A stretch of 64,000 bases of DNA from JACVRW01 sp963803245 (GTDB taxonomy: Bacteria; Actinomycetota; Thermoleophilia; Solirubrobacterales; Thermoleophilaceae). The translations under genes and the position numbers were made by a program. The stretch spans positions 307,993 through 371,992 of the forward strand of contig CAWDLI010000017.1 in assembly GCA_963803245.1 (NCBI GenBank), in the 5' to 3' direction. Under the pieces are notes generated by a model that saw nothing but the letters and a program-made list of their open reading frames with translations, ran no database searches and was not told where the DNA came from. This document shows positions 9,054 to 18,960 of the stretch, piece by piece (within the stretch, counting starts at the first letter, position 1; each line of letters opens with the position of its first letter).

Positions 9054-12000
9054 CGGCGCTTCTTGCGCGCCTTGGCGAGCTTCGCCTTTGCCGCGCTGCC
9101 GGTCCGTCCCTTCGCGTTGCGGCCGGTGACCTTAACGCGGGCGCTCTCGTCGCGGGCGAGCCCGCCGATCCGCACGCTCCGGCCCTTGACGAGGCGGAGC
9201 AGCTTGCGGCCGTCGCTGATGTCCAGCCTGACGACGTATCGCTGGGTGCCGGACGCCCGCTTCCAGCGCGCCACGAGGGCATTGCCCGACCTGCGCACGC
9301 GCAGCCCGCGCACGCGCGCCGGGACGATCGGCCCGGGCGCCCTGTAGCTCGCCACGTTCTTCTGGAGCAGCGGCATTCCGCTCTGCTCGAAGCTCGCGAG
9401 GATCCTGCGATTGCCGCCGGGCCCGTCGCCCGCCTGGAACCGGATCCTGCCCTTCCTCGCCTTGCCCACTCCGATCTGCCGGCCCCCGCGGCCGATCCGC
9501 TCGAAGAAGCGCACGACCAGGCCCTTCCGGGCGGTCGTGGTGTAGGTGAGCACGCGGTTGCGGCCGCGGCCGCCGACACGGGCCTTCACCACCGGCTTCG
9601 GGAGCTCCCGCGCCACCTTGACCCGGGCCACCGATCCCGGCTGTGCCTGTTCCACGGTCCAGCTTCCACCGGCCGGCCGGCGCAGCCCGAACGACGTGGT
9701 CGTGGCGGTCTTGCCGAACACGGCGGGCGCGTTCGCGGCGCCGGCGGCGTTGATCGGGATGGCGGTCACGCGCGCGCCCGACGGGGAGATCAGCGTTACG
9801 TTGGGCGCCGCCGAGAAGCCGTCAACCTGGACGGACGCGCTGGGCAGCCCGGCCGGGAGCGTGAAGCTCGGCGTGTCGGTCTGGGCCGCGGAGGCGGGCG
9901 GGTTCTGCATGTCCTGCTCCTCGGCCAGTTCCCTCGCGACCCACTCCGGCACGGCCGGCTCGCCCGGGCACGACCCGACGCTCACGTCGATGTCCTGGGT
10001 CTTAAAGGTGTACGCGAACCCGCCGAGCGGCTTGTAGCACCCGTACACCATCTCGTTCGAGAAGCCCGCGGCCACGCCGATGTCCACCGTGACCGGCTCG
10101 ACACCGATGGTGACCTTCGAGTCGATGCTTCCGCCGAAGGTTCCCTTGGAGGTGTCGAAGAACCCGTCGAAGCGGCCCTCGCCCTTGATGGCGTCGAGGT
10201 CGAACTTCGCCGAGCCGCGAGCGGAGAAATAGCCGTCGATGTCCGCGTGCACGTTGGCCTCCGACACGGGGATCCGGGCGATCTGCCCCTCGCCACCCGC
10301 GTCGATCGCGAACCTCGGAGTGACCGTGACCCTGAGCCTGCCGGTGACCGTGTAGACGTAGAGGTCGGGCGGGGAGAGTGGCTGAGCGCCGAAGTAGACG
10401 CGGCCCTCGATGAACGTCGGATCGAGGTTGAACTCACCCGACACGCGATTGAGGAAGACGTCGGGCGCCAGCTTCACGCCGGGGAAGGGCACCGGCGTGA
10501 TCTCCGCGAGGCCGTTCGTGAACCTGCCGTTCGTGAAGGTGAGTCGCACCCTCATCCCGGCGCCCAGCACCTTCAGGCCGGCGCCGCCCGTCCAGGTGTT
10601 CGTGGAGTTGGTCCAGCTGACCTCGATCCCGCTCAGCTCCAGCGGGCCGAGGAGGAGCTTGCCCACGGTGAATCGCACGGAGTCCACCGACAGCCCGTTC
10701 TCGTTGTCGGCGCGCAGGGTGGCCGCGCCCGTGATCCCGCCGAACACCTTGGGCAGCTCGAGCTGGACCGGGATCTCGACGGCGTTCTTCCTGAGGATCA
10801 CGTCGATGTCGCCCGAGACCCCGAAGCCCTTGACGTTCACCGGGAAGACCGCGTCGTCGAAGCTGAACAGCTTGGCGCCCGCCTCACCGCTGGGGAGCTT
10901 CACGTGGAGCTCCCCGTGGAAGAGCACGATCGGCCCGCCGCCGGCGCGCAGCTGCACCGTCACCTTGCCGGTCGTGTCGATCGTCTTCTCGCGGGTGCCG
11001 AGCAGGATCCGCACCCCGGCGTCCGGCACGATCTCGAGCCCGTTGAGCCGGATGGAGCCCTCGGTGGCCTTGACGCCGGGTTTGCCGATCGCGCCGAGGT
11101 AGCAGCCGCGGTCGGTGAGGATCTGGACGGCCCGGTATGCGATCTCCTGGCAGGAGGTCGTGGTGTCGGGGTCGGCCCCGCCGCCCACCAGGTTGCCGAT
11201 GCCCGGCAGGTCCGTGGGGGCCTGCGTACCGAACGGCGCCGCCAGGATCTTCCCGTACCCCTGGGAGGACCCGCCCGCGGTGATCAGCCCGAAGCCGCCG
11301 CCGTCGGTGGTCGCGCCCAGGTCCACCTCGTCGATGCCCTCACTGGCACGGGCCACGACCCGCGCCGCCTCGAACTTGCGGCCGGTGGTCGATGCGCGCT
11401 CCAGAAGCTCGGCGACCGGGCGGCTGCGGTCCACCCAGGCCAGGCGCACCGAGCCGCCCGGGTCCTCGAACAGGTCCCGAGCGCCGTGCCCGCCGGTCCT
11501 GACGGTCGTCGCCCGCTGGGGAGTGATCCCGGCGAGGCGCCGGACCTGGAGCGACGTGCCCGCGGGCGGCTCGGTCACGAGGAAGGCGCCGCTGGGTCCT
11601 GCCGCGAGGCGCGGCTCGGTGCCGCTCGTCTGCGACTGGCTCCAGGTGGCCGGGTTGGCGGGGTCGCCGTTACCGGACCACTGGCGGATGAACGTGTTTC
11701 CGCCGAGGTCGGCGAACGCCGTCATCGGCAGGCCGCCCACCGACACCAGGCTGCCGGAGTAGGCCCGGTCGGGACCGCCCTCCCCGAGGTTGGCCTCGGC
11801 GCCCGTGTAGGTGCCGGGGTTGATCGACTGGAAGTAGGTGCCCCCCGTGCGGGTGTCCGAGATCAGCCCGATCCGCGGTCCGTTCGCCGTGCCGAACACC
11901 ACCGCCCCGCCTGACGGCTCGGCGTCCCCCACCACGACCCCGCCCGAGACGCTGTTGCCGCCGTTGTCCGAGACCCACATGTACGTCGTACGCGAGCTGG

Positions 12001-12499
12001 CGCCGTCGGGCTTGTCGACGACGTTCGGGTAGCGGTGCGAGATGAAGACGAGGTCGTCGCCGACCGCCACGACGCGCGGGCCGGCGATGTCATCGTTGAA
12101 CTCGGGTGACCCCGGCTGGGCCGGGAACAGCGAGGCGGTCTGAGGCGGGTTGTCGCACGACCTCGAGCCGCGTTTGAGGCGGCAGTAGCGCAGCAGGTCG
12201 GGACCGGTCTCTCCCCCGTCCTGGTTCCAAACGATGTGCGCGGTGCCGGCGGCGTCCACGAGCACCTGCGGGTCGCGCCCGTTCTCGCCGAGCTCCACCG
12301 GGGGAAGCGGATCCTGGGGTCGCGTCTTCGGACTGCGACAGGTGCCCTTGTATCCGGGGGTGCGGTAGAGCGGCCCCTTCTTGGCGGCGCGGCAGGGCTT
12401 CTTGGCCTTGCTCGCCGTCGCACCGGCGCCGGCGGCGGCCTGCGCGGGCATGCCGAAAGAGAGCACGGTCAGCGCAATTACTGCTGCGAGTCCTGCCAA
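9050..12499 (-). CDS. large secreted protein with C-terminal FN3-like domain, function unknown
   Basis: A 1149-residue protein with a signal peptide (hydrophobic stretch to AQAAAGA, about residue 22). A first half (about 60-430) carries repeated short blocks such as GRDPQVLVDAAGTAHIVW that resemble beta-propeller sialidase or BNR-like blades. A long beta-rich middle part follows, with many LELPKVFGG- and GEFNLDP-like strands. The C-terminus holds a fibronectin-III-like domain (near 1050-1120) and ends in a very basic tail. The only start retaining the signal peptide is TTG at 12499; an in-frame stop lies seven codons upstream. No enzymatic motif is recognised. Confidence 0.72.
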   Translation of the reverse strand: MAGLAAVIALTVLSFGMPAQAAAGAGATASKAKKPCRAAKKGPLYRTPGYKGTCRSPKTRPQDPLPPVELGENGRDPQVLVDAAGTAHIVWNQDGGETGPDLLRYCRLKRGSRSCDNPPQTASLFPAQPGSPEFNDDIAGPRVVAVGDDLVFISHRYPNVVDKPDGASSRTTYMWVSDNGGNSVSGGVVVGDAEPSGGAVVFGTANGPRIGLISDTRTGGTYFQSINPGTYTGAEANLGEGGPDRAYSGSLVSVGGLPMTAFADLGGNTFIRQWSGNGDPANPATWSQSQTSGTEPRLAAGPSGAFLVTEPPAGTSLQVRRLAGITPQRATTVRTGGHGARDLFEDPGGSVRLAWVDRSRPVAELLERASTTGRKFEAARVVARASEGIDEVDLGATTDGGGFGLITAGGSSQGYGKILAAPFGTQAPTDLPGIGNLVGGGADPDTTTSCQEIAYRAVQILTDRGCYLGAIGKPGVKATEGSIRLNGLEIVPDAGVRILLGTREKTIDTTGKVTVQLRAGGGPIVLFHGELHVKLPSGEAGAKLFSFDDAVFPVNVKGFGVSGDIDVILRKNAVEIPVQLELPKVFGGITGAATLRADNENGLSVDSVRFTVGKLLLGPLELSGIEVSWTNSTNTWTGGAGLKVLGAGMRVRLTFTNGRFTNGLAEITPVPFPGVKLAPDVFLNRVSGEFNLDPTFIEGRVYFGAQPLSPPDLYVYTVTGRLRVTVTPRFAIDAGGEGQIARIPVSEANVHADIDGYFSARGSAKFDLDAIKGEGRFDGFFDTSKGTFGGSIDSKVTIGVEPVTVDIGVAAGFSNEMVYGCYKPLGGFAYTFKTQDIDVSVGSCPGEPAVPEWVARELAEEQDMQNPPASAAQTDTPSFTLPAGLPSASVQVDGFSAAPNVTLISPSGARVTAIPINAAGAANAPAVFGKTATTTSFGLRRPAGGSWTVEQAQPGSVARVKVARELPKPVVKARVGGRGRNRVLTYTTTARKGLVVRFFERIGRGGRQIGVGKARKGRIRFQAGDGPGGNRRILASFEQSGMPLLQKNVASYRAPGPIVPARVRGLRVRRSGNALVARWKRASGTQRYVVRLDISDGRKLLRLVKGRSVRIGGLARDESARVKVTGRNAKGRTGSAAKAKLAKARKKRR

Positions 12500-12625
12500 C
12501 CGTCTGATCGGCCAACGCTAATCCCATCCGGGACGGGGGGCAAGGCCCAGGAAAGCCTGAGTTAAGGAGTCGCGGGCAGCGGACCGATAGCGGTCGAGGG
12601 GCATCCCGTCAGGCCTCCCGACCCC

Positions 12626-13702
12626 ATGCCGGCACAAGCGCAGGAACTCACGGAGCTCCGGATCCTCGCGGTCGACGACGAGGAATCCAACCTGCTGCTC
12701 CTGCGGCGGCTCCTGGAGCGGGCGGGCTACACGCAAATCGTGGCCACGACGGACCCGACCAGCGTGCCAGGCATGTTCGCCGAGAACAGGCCCGACCTGG
12801 TGCTGCTCGACCTGCACATGCCGCAGATGGACGGCTTCGAGCTGATGGAGCGGCTGGCGACGGCCGCCGGGGACGGGCCCGGCGTTCCGATCCTCGTGCT
12901 CACCGCCGATGCCACGCACGAGACCAAGCGCAGGGCGCTCTCCGCCGGCGCGCGCGACTTCATCACCAAGCCGCTCGACCAGATCGAGGTGCTGCTGCGG
13001 GTGCGCAACCTCCTGCAGGTGCAGCAGCTCCAGGCTCGGCTCGCCGAGCACAACGCGAACCTCGAGGCCGAGGTGGCGCAGCGGACCCAGGACCTCGAGC
13101 TCGCGCGCCTCGAGATCCTCGGACGCCTTGCGCTCGCGGCCGAGTACCGCGACGACGCCACCCAGGAGCACGCGTGGCGGATCGGCCGCACCTGCGCGCT
13201 CCTGGCGACCGAGCTCGGCCTGCCCGAGGAGGACGTGGAGCTGATCCGGCGCGCGGCGCCGCTCCACGACATCGGCAAGATCGGGATCTCGGACCTGATC
13301 CTGCTCAAGCCGGGCAAGCTGACCGACCGGGAGTTCGAGCTGGTCAAGGCGCACACCACGATCGGCGCCGAGATCCTCGCGGGCAGCCAGAGCCCTCTGC
13401 TTCGCCTCGCCCAGGAGATCGCGCTGACCCATCACGAGCGCTGGGACGGCCGCGGTTATCCCCGCGGCCTCGAGGGAGACAGCACCCCGCTGGCGGGCAG
13501 GATCGCGGCGGTGGCCGACGTGTTCGACGCACTCACGCACGAGCGGCCCTACAAGGAGGCGTGGCCGCTGGAGACCGCCGTGAGGGAGATCCTCATACAG
13601 GCGGACCGGCAGTTCGATCCCGACGTGGTCGAGGCCTTCTCGAAGCTGGACCATCCGGCGCTCCTGAACCGCGCGGAAGGCCGGGTATCGGCACATGCAT
13701 AG
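12626..13702 (+). CDS. response regulator with HD-GYP phosphodiesterase output domain
   Basis: A 358-residue two-domain protein. The receiver domain has the acidic pair AVDDEES, phospho-acceptor Asp62 (LLDLHMP) and Lys115 (ITKPLD). A coiled linker (about 130-165) leads to an HD-GYP domain with PLHDIGKIG (His214-Asp215) and HHERWDGRGYP (GYP near 277-279). HD-GYP proteins hydrolyse cyclic-di-GMP. The gene overlaps the hybrid kinase by eight bases, so the kinase is its likely partner. Confidence 0.93.
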   Translation: MPAQAQELTELRILAVDDEESNLLLLRRLLERAGYTQIVATTDPTSVPGMFAENRPDLVLLDLHMPQMDGFELMERLATAAGDGPGVPILVLTADATHETKRRALSAGARDFITKPLDQIEVLLRVRNLLQVQQLQARLAEHNANLEAEVAQRTQDLELARLEILGRLALAAEYRDDATQEHAWRIGRTCALLATELGLPEEDVELIRRAAPLHDIGKIGISDLILLKPGKLTDREFELVKAHTTIGAEILAGSQSPLLRLAQEIALTHHERWDGRGYPRGLEGDSTPLAGRIAAVADVFDALTHERPYKEAWPLETAVREILIQADRQFDPDVVEAFSKLDHPALLNRAEGRVSAHA

Positions 13703-15776
13703 GCCAAGGCGACGCCTCGTCTTCGCGGTCGCCGCGCTCCTGTTCGTGGCGGTCCTCCTCCTGCGCCTGGCGAGCGACGGCCCGGACGACTTCATCACCC
13801 TTCTGTTCGCCGTCCCGATCGCGATGGTCGCCGCCGAGCTCGTGTCCGGGATGCTCGCGGACCGCCTCCAGCGGGTGTCGGCGGACAGTGCGCGCTTCTG
13901 GGAGCTGTCGAGCGACATGATGTGCGTGGCGGGGCTCGACGGCTACTTCAGGCGCCTCAACCCCGCGTGGACGAGGACACTCGGGTGGACGCAGGAGGAG
14001 CTGCGCTCGCGGCCCTTCATCGAGTTCGTCCATCCCGACGACCGGGAGCGGACCATCGCCGAGACGGCGAGCCTCAGCGGCGACGGCTACCGGACGCTCG
14101 ACTTCGAGAACCGCTACCAGTGCAAGGACGGCAGCTACCGCGCGCTGCTCTGGAGCTCGACGTCCGTGCCCGACGAAGGCGTGATCTACGCGATGGCGCG
14201 TGACAGCACCGCGAGCAAGCAGGCCCAGGACGAGATCCGGAGCTCCGAGCGGTTCCTGAACTCCGTGCTGGAGAACCTGCCCAACATGGTCTTCGTCAAG
14301 GACGCGGAGGAGCTTCGCTTCGTCCGCTTCAACCAGGCCGGCGAGAAGCTGCTGGGCACCTCGCGCGAGGCGCTCATCGGCAAGAGCGACCGTGACCTGT
14401 TCTCGCACGAGGAGGCCGAGTTCTTCATCCAGAAGGACCGCGAGGTGCTGGCCTCCGGCGACGTGCTCGACATCCCACAGGAGCCGATCGAGACCGCGAA
14501 CGGCACGCGCATCCTCCACACCCGCAAGATCGCGCTCCTCGACGAGCATGGCGATCCCCGCTACCTGCTCGGGATCTCAGACGACATCACGGACCGCAAC
14601 ATCGCCGAGCGAGCCGCCGAGGCCGCCCGGGCCGAGGCCGAGCGCGCTAATCATGCGAAGAGCGAGTTCCTCTCGCGCATGAGCCACGAGCTGCGCACCC
14701 CCCTCAACGCCGTGATCGGCTTCGGGCAGCTGCTCGAGCTCGACGATCTGGATGAGCGCCAGCGCGAGGGAGTCGAGCAGATCCTCAAGGCGGGCCGCCA
14801 TCTGCTCGAGCTGATCAACGAGGTGCTCGACATCTCAAGGATCGAGTCGGGCACGATGTCGATGTCGCTCGAGCCGGTGCACCTGGGGAGTGTCCTCGCC
14901 GAGGCGCTCTCGCTGATCAGGCCGCTGGCCGACGGGGCGCAGGTCAGCCTCAGGGGCGACCCCTCGAAGCTCGGAGACCTGCACGTGCATGCCGATCAGC
15001 AGCGGCTCAAGCAGGTGCTCATCAACCTGCTCTCGAACGCCGTGAAGTACAACCGGCCGGGCGGCGAGGTGCGCGTGGATTCCCTCGCGCCGGTCGACGG
15101 CCGGGTGGAGATCGCCGTCGCGGACACCGGCCGCGGGATGACCGCGCAGCAGCTCGAACGGCTCTTCGAGCCCTTCGACCGGCTCGGCGCCGAGAGCGGC
15201 GACGTGGAGGGCACGGGCCTCGGCCTGTCGCTCTCGATCGGCCTGATGAGGGCGATGGGTGGCACGATCATCGCCGAGTCGGAGCCGGAAGCCGGCACCA
15301 CGATGCGGGTCGAGCTGGAGGCCGCGCCCGGACCGGCGGACGAGCACGCGGCGCCCAACGGCGCCTCCGGGAAGGCTGACGCGCGCTCCCCGGAGGAGCG
15401 CACGATCGTCTACGTCGAGGACAACCTCTCGAACCTGAAGCTCGTCGAGCAGACGCTCGAGCGGCTCCCGGCGGTCCGGCTGATCCCGGCGATGTACGGA
15501 AAGCTCGGGATCGACCTCGCCCGCCAGCACCAGCCCGACATGATCCTGCTCGACCTGCACCTCCCCGACCTGCACGGGCACGAGGTGCTGGACAGCCTCA
15601 AGGGCGACCCGGCCACGCGCGACATCCCGGTCGTGGTGGTCAGCGCGGACGCCACCCCCACCCAGATCGAGCGCCTGCTCGCCGCGGGCGCCGCCGAGTA
15701 CATGACCAAGCCCATCGACGTGGAGCGCCTGCTCGACGTGGTCACGGGCAACGCCGCGGCCGCCGCCACCGGCTAG
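13695..15776 (+). CDS. hybrid sensor histidine kinase, PAS-PAS-HisKA-HATPase-REC
   Basis: A 693-residue kinase. Two N-terminal membrane helices (about 6-25 and 33-50) are followed by two PAS domains (about 70-185 and 190-310). The HisKA domain carries the H-box SRMSHELRTPLNAV (His near 330). The HATPase has INLLSNAVKYN, DTGRGM and GTGLGLSLS. A C-terminal receiver has Asp near 618 (MILLDLHLPD) and MTKPID. Signal input is likely by the PAS domains. With the overlapping HD-GYP regulator it forms a phosphorelay-to-c-di-GMP pair. Confidence 0.92.
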   Translation: MHRPRRRLVFAVAALLFVAVLLLRLASDGPDDFITLLFAVPIAMVAAELVSGMLADRLQRVSADSARFWELSSDMMCVAGLDGYFRRLNPAWTRTLGWTQEELRSRPFIEFVHPDDRERTIAETASLSGDGYRTLDFENRYQCKDGSYRALLWSSTSVPDEGVIYAMARDSTASKQAQDEIRSSERFLNSVLENLPNMVFVKDAEELRFVRFNQAGEKLLGTSREALIGKSDRDLFSHEEAEFFIQKDREVLASGDVLDIPQEPIETANGTRILHTRKIALLDEHGDPRYLLGISDDITDRNIAERAAEAARAEAERANHAKSEFLSRMSHELRTPLNAVIGFGQLLELDDLDERQREGVEQILKAGRHLLELINEVLDISRIESGTMSMSLEPVHLGSVLAEALSLIRPLADGAQVSLRGDPSKLGDLHVHADQQRLKQVLINLLSNAVKYNRPGGEVRVDSLAPVDGRVEIAVADTGRGMTAQQLERLFEPFDRLGAESGDVEGTGLGLSLSIGLMRAMGGTIIAESEPEAGTTMRVELEAAPGPADEHAAPNGASGKADARSPEERTIVYVEDNLSNLKLVEQTLERLPAVRLIPAMYGKLGIDLARQHQPDMILLDLHLPDLHGHEVLDSLKGDPATRDIPVVVVSADATPTQIERLLAAGAAEYMTKPIDVERLLDVVTGNAAAAATG

Positions 15777-15838
15777 CTTCAGGATTCCAGCGGGATGAGC
15801 CGTTCGGGGTAGGGTCGGCCCTGAGCGAAACGGAACCG

Positions 15839-16667
15839 ATGGTCACCACGGCTACGCGCATCCTCGTGACACTCGGCCTGAGCCTCGCCGTGGCGGGGCC
15901 GGCCGCGGCGCACCCTGGTCTGCCCCACGGCGGCACCGCACCGTCCGCTCGCGGCCGCCGCCGGCACGAAGGTGGTCCTCCGCGGCTGCTTCCTCACGGC
16001 GGTGTTCGTTCCCCGCGAGGCATCGGTGCTCCAACCCGTGTTCCACCGGCCGCTCGACCTGAGCATGACGTTCTACGGTCCGGACCCGCTGCTGGGCGTG
16101 TGGGGCATGTCCTGTGAGCGCGCCAAGGTGGCCGGCAGGCGCGTCGGTCAAGTGATCACATCGTTGGTGGGCGTCCCTGTCGGGCTGACCAGCCCCGATG
16201 CGGTGCCGCTCGCGAACAACTTCGGGCATGCCCTCATCCGGATCGACACGAGCTCGCGGGTGCTCGCACGCGCGCTGCGGCAGGCGGGGCTGCCCGGGAA
16301 GGCGACACCGAAGGCGCGCTACCGGCACTCGCGCGGCGCGGTTCCCTCCAGCGGCCGGATGCTCGTTCCCGGCAAGTACGGGGTCGCGGTCAGCGCGAGC
16401 GACCTCGATCCGACGAACCCCCACGACCACGTGAACCGCTTCGAGCACCGCGGCGCCGATCGCCGGACGGGAACGATGAGCCTCGCCATCACGGATGCCA
16501 TCGACCGCTTCTGCTTCCCCGATGGCGGCACCTGCAAGGCCACCGTCCGCGCCCCGCGCCGGTCGGCCATGGCCCGACTGCTGGGCGGCCGCACCGCACC
16601 CGTGCGCGCGGGATTCGACCACGAGCGACTTCCACGCATCGACCTGGTGCTCCGGCGCGGACGTTGA
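15839..16667 (+). CDS. secreted protein of unknown function, broken by a frameshift
   Basis: A clear signal peptide (VTTATRILVTLGLSLAVAG then PAAAHPG) begins at ATG 15839, but the mature protein continues in a different frame from about 15945 on (AAAAGTKVVLRGCFLTAVF to the stop at 16667). A one-base insertion (or two-base deletion) between about 15912 and 15960 joins them into one protein of about 275 residues. The downstream frame has no good start of its own, which supports a single gene. The mature part has Cys residues and no recognised family. A sequencing error or a recent mutation are both possible. Confidence 0.55.
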
Positions 16668-16670
16668 GCG

Positions 16671-17855
16671 CTACGGCTGCAGGAGGATCTTGAAGGCCCC
16701 GTCCTGCTTCTTCTGGAAGATCTCGTAGGCATGCGGCGCCTCGTCGAGGGGCAGCCTGTGCGTCGCGAAGCCCTCCACGCCGAGTGGATCGTCGTCCGCG
16801 CCGACCAGCGGCATCAGGTCGTCCACCCAGCGCCTAACGTTCGCCTGGCCCATCCGCACCGCAATCTGCTTGTCGAACATCTGGATGAGCGGCATCGGGC
16901 TGGCCGCTCCGCCGTAGACGCCTGACAGCGACACCGTTCCGCCCCGGCGGACCAGCTCGATCGCGAGGTGCAGGGCGCTCAGGCGGTCCACGCCGGCCGT
17001 CTCGATGGCCTTCTGCGCCAGGGCGTCCGGAAGGAATCCGGCCAGGCGCTGGGCCAGCTTCCCGACGGGAGCGCCGTGCGCCTCCATGCCCACGGCGTCG
17101 ATCACCGCTTCGGGCCCGCGGCCTCCGGTGTGCTCGCGCACGGCCTCCGCGATGTCGTCGTGCTCCTCCAGGTCGAAGACCTCCACGCCGTGCGCGCGAG
17201 CGCGCTCGAGTCGCTCGGGCACAAGGTCGATGGCGAGCACCTGCTCGGCTCCACGATGCTGCGCGATCCGGCACGACATCTCGCCGATCGGCCCGAGGCC
17301 GAGCACCAGGACGCTCTTCGCCTCGGGCACCCCGGCGTACTCGACCGCCTGCCAGGCGGTGGGCAGCACGTCCGACAGGTATACGAAGCGGTCGTCGGGC
17401 GGGCCCTCGGGCACCTTGATCGGACCGAACTGGGCCTGGGGCACCCGCAGGTACTCCGCCTGGCCGCCGGGCACCTGGCCGTAGAGCTTCGTGTACCCGA
17501 GCAGTGCCGCGCCGCTGCCGTACTCCCGCACCTGAGTCGTCTCGCACTGCGACATGAGCCCGTGATCGCACATGAAGCAGTGCCCGCACGAGATGTTGAA
17601 GGGAATCACCACCCGGTCGCCGGAGGCGATGCCGGTCACCTCGGAGCCGGTCTCCTCGACGATCCCCATCGGCTCGTGGCCGAGGATGTCGCCCTCGTCC
17701 AGGTACGGCCCCAGCACCTCGTAGAGGTGGAGGTCGGAGCCGCAGATGCCGCTGGAGGTGACCCGAATGATCGCGTCTGTCGGATGCTCGATCGTCGGAT
17801 CGGGCACCTCGTCCACACGCACGTCGTGCGTCCCGTGCCATGCCACTGCCCTCAT
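16671..17855 (-). CDS. zinc-dependent alcohol dehydrogenase (formaldehyde-dehydrogenase-like branch)
   Basis: A 394-residue medium-chain dehydrogenase. Catalytic zinc ligands are Cys38 (GICGSDLH), His60 and Glu61 (GHEPMG). The structural zinc site is the four-Cys cluster at Cys90, Cys93, Cys96 and Cys104. The Rossmann motif GLGPIG lies near 186. The insert and length match the glutathione-independent formaldehyde-dehydrogenase-like group often found as stand-alone genes in actinobacteria. The substrate is not determined. It lies 24 bases downstream of the epimerase gene, probably co-transcribed. Confidence 0.88.
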   Translation of the reverse strand: MRAVAWHGTHDVRVDEVPDPTIEHPTDAIIRVTSSGICGSDLHLYEVLGPYLDEGDILGHEPMGIVEETGSEVTGIASGDRVVIPFNISCGHCFMCDHGLMSQCETTQVREYGSGAALLGYTKLYGQVPGGQAEYLRVPQAQFGPIKVPEGPPDDRFVYLSDVLPTAWQAVEYAGVPEAKSVLVLGLGPIGEMSCRIAQHRGAEQVLAIDLVPERLERARAHGVEVFDLEEHDDIAEAVREHTGGRGPEAVIDAVGMEAHGAPVGKLAQRLAGFLPDALAQKAIETAGVDRLSALHLAIELVRRGGTVSLSGVYGGAASPMPLIQMFDKQIAVRMGQANVRRWVDDLMPLVGADDDPLGVEGFATHRLPLDEAPHAYEIFQKKQDGAFKILLQP

Positions 17856-17879
17856 TCGCCGTCCCCTGTTTCGTCGTGA

Positions 17880-18932
17880 TCAACCAAGTCGTGCTCCAAC
17901 CCCGCTGAGGAGCTCCCGCAGCCGCAGCGGCCCGGCGCCGCCGGGCTCGAGGGGCGGCGTGTCCAGCCCGGCCCCCTCCCGCATTCCGCCGAGGAGATCG
18001 GAGAGCGCCTCCAGCGAGCTGCGCCTCGCGGTCCAGCCGAGGTGATCCCGGGCCCGGGCGGTGTCCATGAGCGGGACGGCCAGCGCCATGTCGAGCCAAC
18101 CCGGCTCGGACGGCTGGAGGCGCAGGTGAAAGCTCGCGGCCGCGGCCGCACGCAGCAGCCTCGCCGAGACCGGCACTCCGCGGGCGCCGAGCAGCTCCGC
18201 CAGCCGGGCGCTGTCGATCACCGGCTCCGCCGCGATGTTGAAGGGACCCGCCGCGTCTCCCACGACGGCGAGCCGATACGCGCGCGCAACGTCATGTGAG
18301 TGCAGCGCCTGGAACACGAGCCGCTCCACCCGGGGCACCACGGGGATCAGGCCCGGCCGCAGGAGCGACCCGGGCAGCAGGGGACCCGCGAAGAGCCTGC
18401 GGATCTCGGACGCCGCCTCGCGGGAGAAGATCAGTCCGGGGCGCAGCCGGACCAGCCGGACGGCCGGGACGTCGCGCTCGAAGCGGTCGAGCAGCCGCTC
18501 GACCGCCGCCTTGTCGCGCGAGTAGAAGGACGTGTCGACTCCGGTGGTGGGCCACGTCTCGTCCACGCGGCGATCCTTCGGCCCGGGTGCATAGGCGCCG
18601 ACCGACGAGGCATAGACGAGCGTCGGAACGACAGCCTCGGTCACGGCGCGGATCACCCGCTCGCTGCCGACGACGTTGACCCTTCGGGTGAGGCTGCGGT
18701 CGCGACCCGGCTGAATCAGCCAGGCGAGGTGGATCACGGCATCCGCCCCACGGAAGAGTGGCGCGAGCGGAGTGGTGGTCACATCCGCCGCGCGCCACTC
18801 GACCTTGGGGAACTGCAGCTCGGGCATCCGGCGGCAGAGCCCGAGCACGGACTCCACGGCCGGCTCATCCGCCAGCTCGCGGAGCACGCTTGTACCGACG
18901 TTCCCACTCGCACCTACCACCACCACGCGCAT
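17880..18932 (-). CDS. NAD-dependent epimerase/dehydratase family (extended SDR) protein
   Basis: A 350-residue extended short-chain dehydrogenase with the nucleotide-binding motif GASGNVG at the N-terminus, the DAVIHLAW strand, and a YSRDK catalytic Tyr-Lys pair. The LVYASSVGAYAPG segment follows the usual Ser strand. The substrate could be a nucleotide sugar or a small carbonyl compound; the sequence does not decide. The stop lies 24 bases before the start of the downstream alcohol dehydrogenase. Confidence 0.8.
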   Translation of the reverse strand: MRVVVVGASGNVGTSVLRELADEPAVESVLGLCRRMPELQFPKVEWRAADVTTTPLAPLFRGADAVIHLAWLIQPGRDRSLTRRVNVVGSERVIRAVTEAVVPTLVYASSVGAYAPGPKDRRVDETWPTTGVDTSFYSRDKAAVERLLDRFERDVPAVRLVRLRPGLIFSREAASEIRRLFAGPLLPGSLLRPGLIPVVPRVERLVFQALHSHDVARAYRLAVVGDAAGPFNIAAEPVIDSARLAELLGARGVPVSARLLRAAAAASFHLRLQPSEPGWLDMALAVPLMDTARARDHLGWTARRSSLEALSDLLGGMREGAGLDTPPLEPGGAGPLRLRELLSGVGARLG

Positions 18933-18960
18933 GGGAGACCTCTACCCGCCGGGACCGCCC

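Noticed and set aside
10247..11914. 555-residue plus-strand open frame
   Set aside because: Antisense shadow of the secreted 1149-residue gene, with random-looking composition.
16671..18932. tRNA or rRNA genes anywhere in the window
   Set aside because: I looked in the short gaps between genes here and elsewhere and saw no cloverleaf or rRNA-like stretch.
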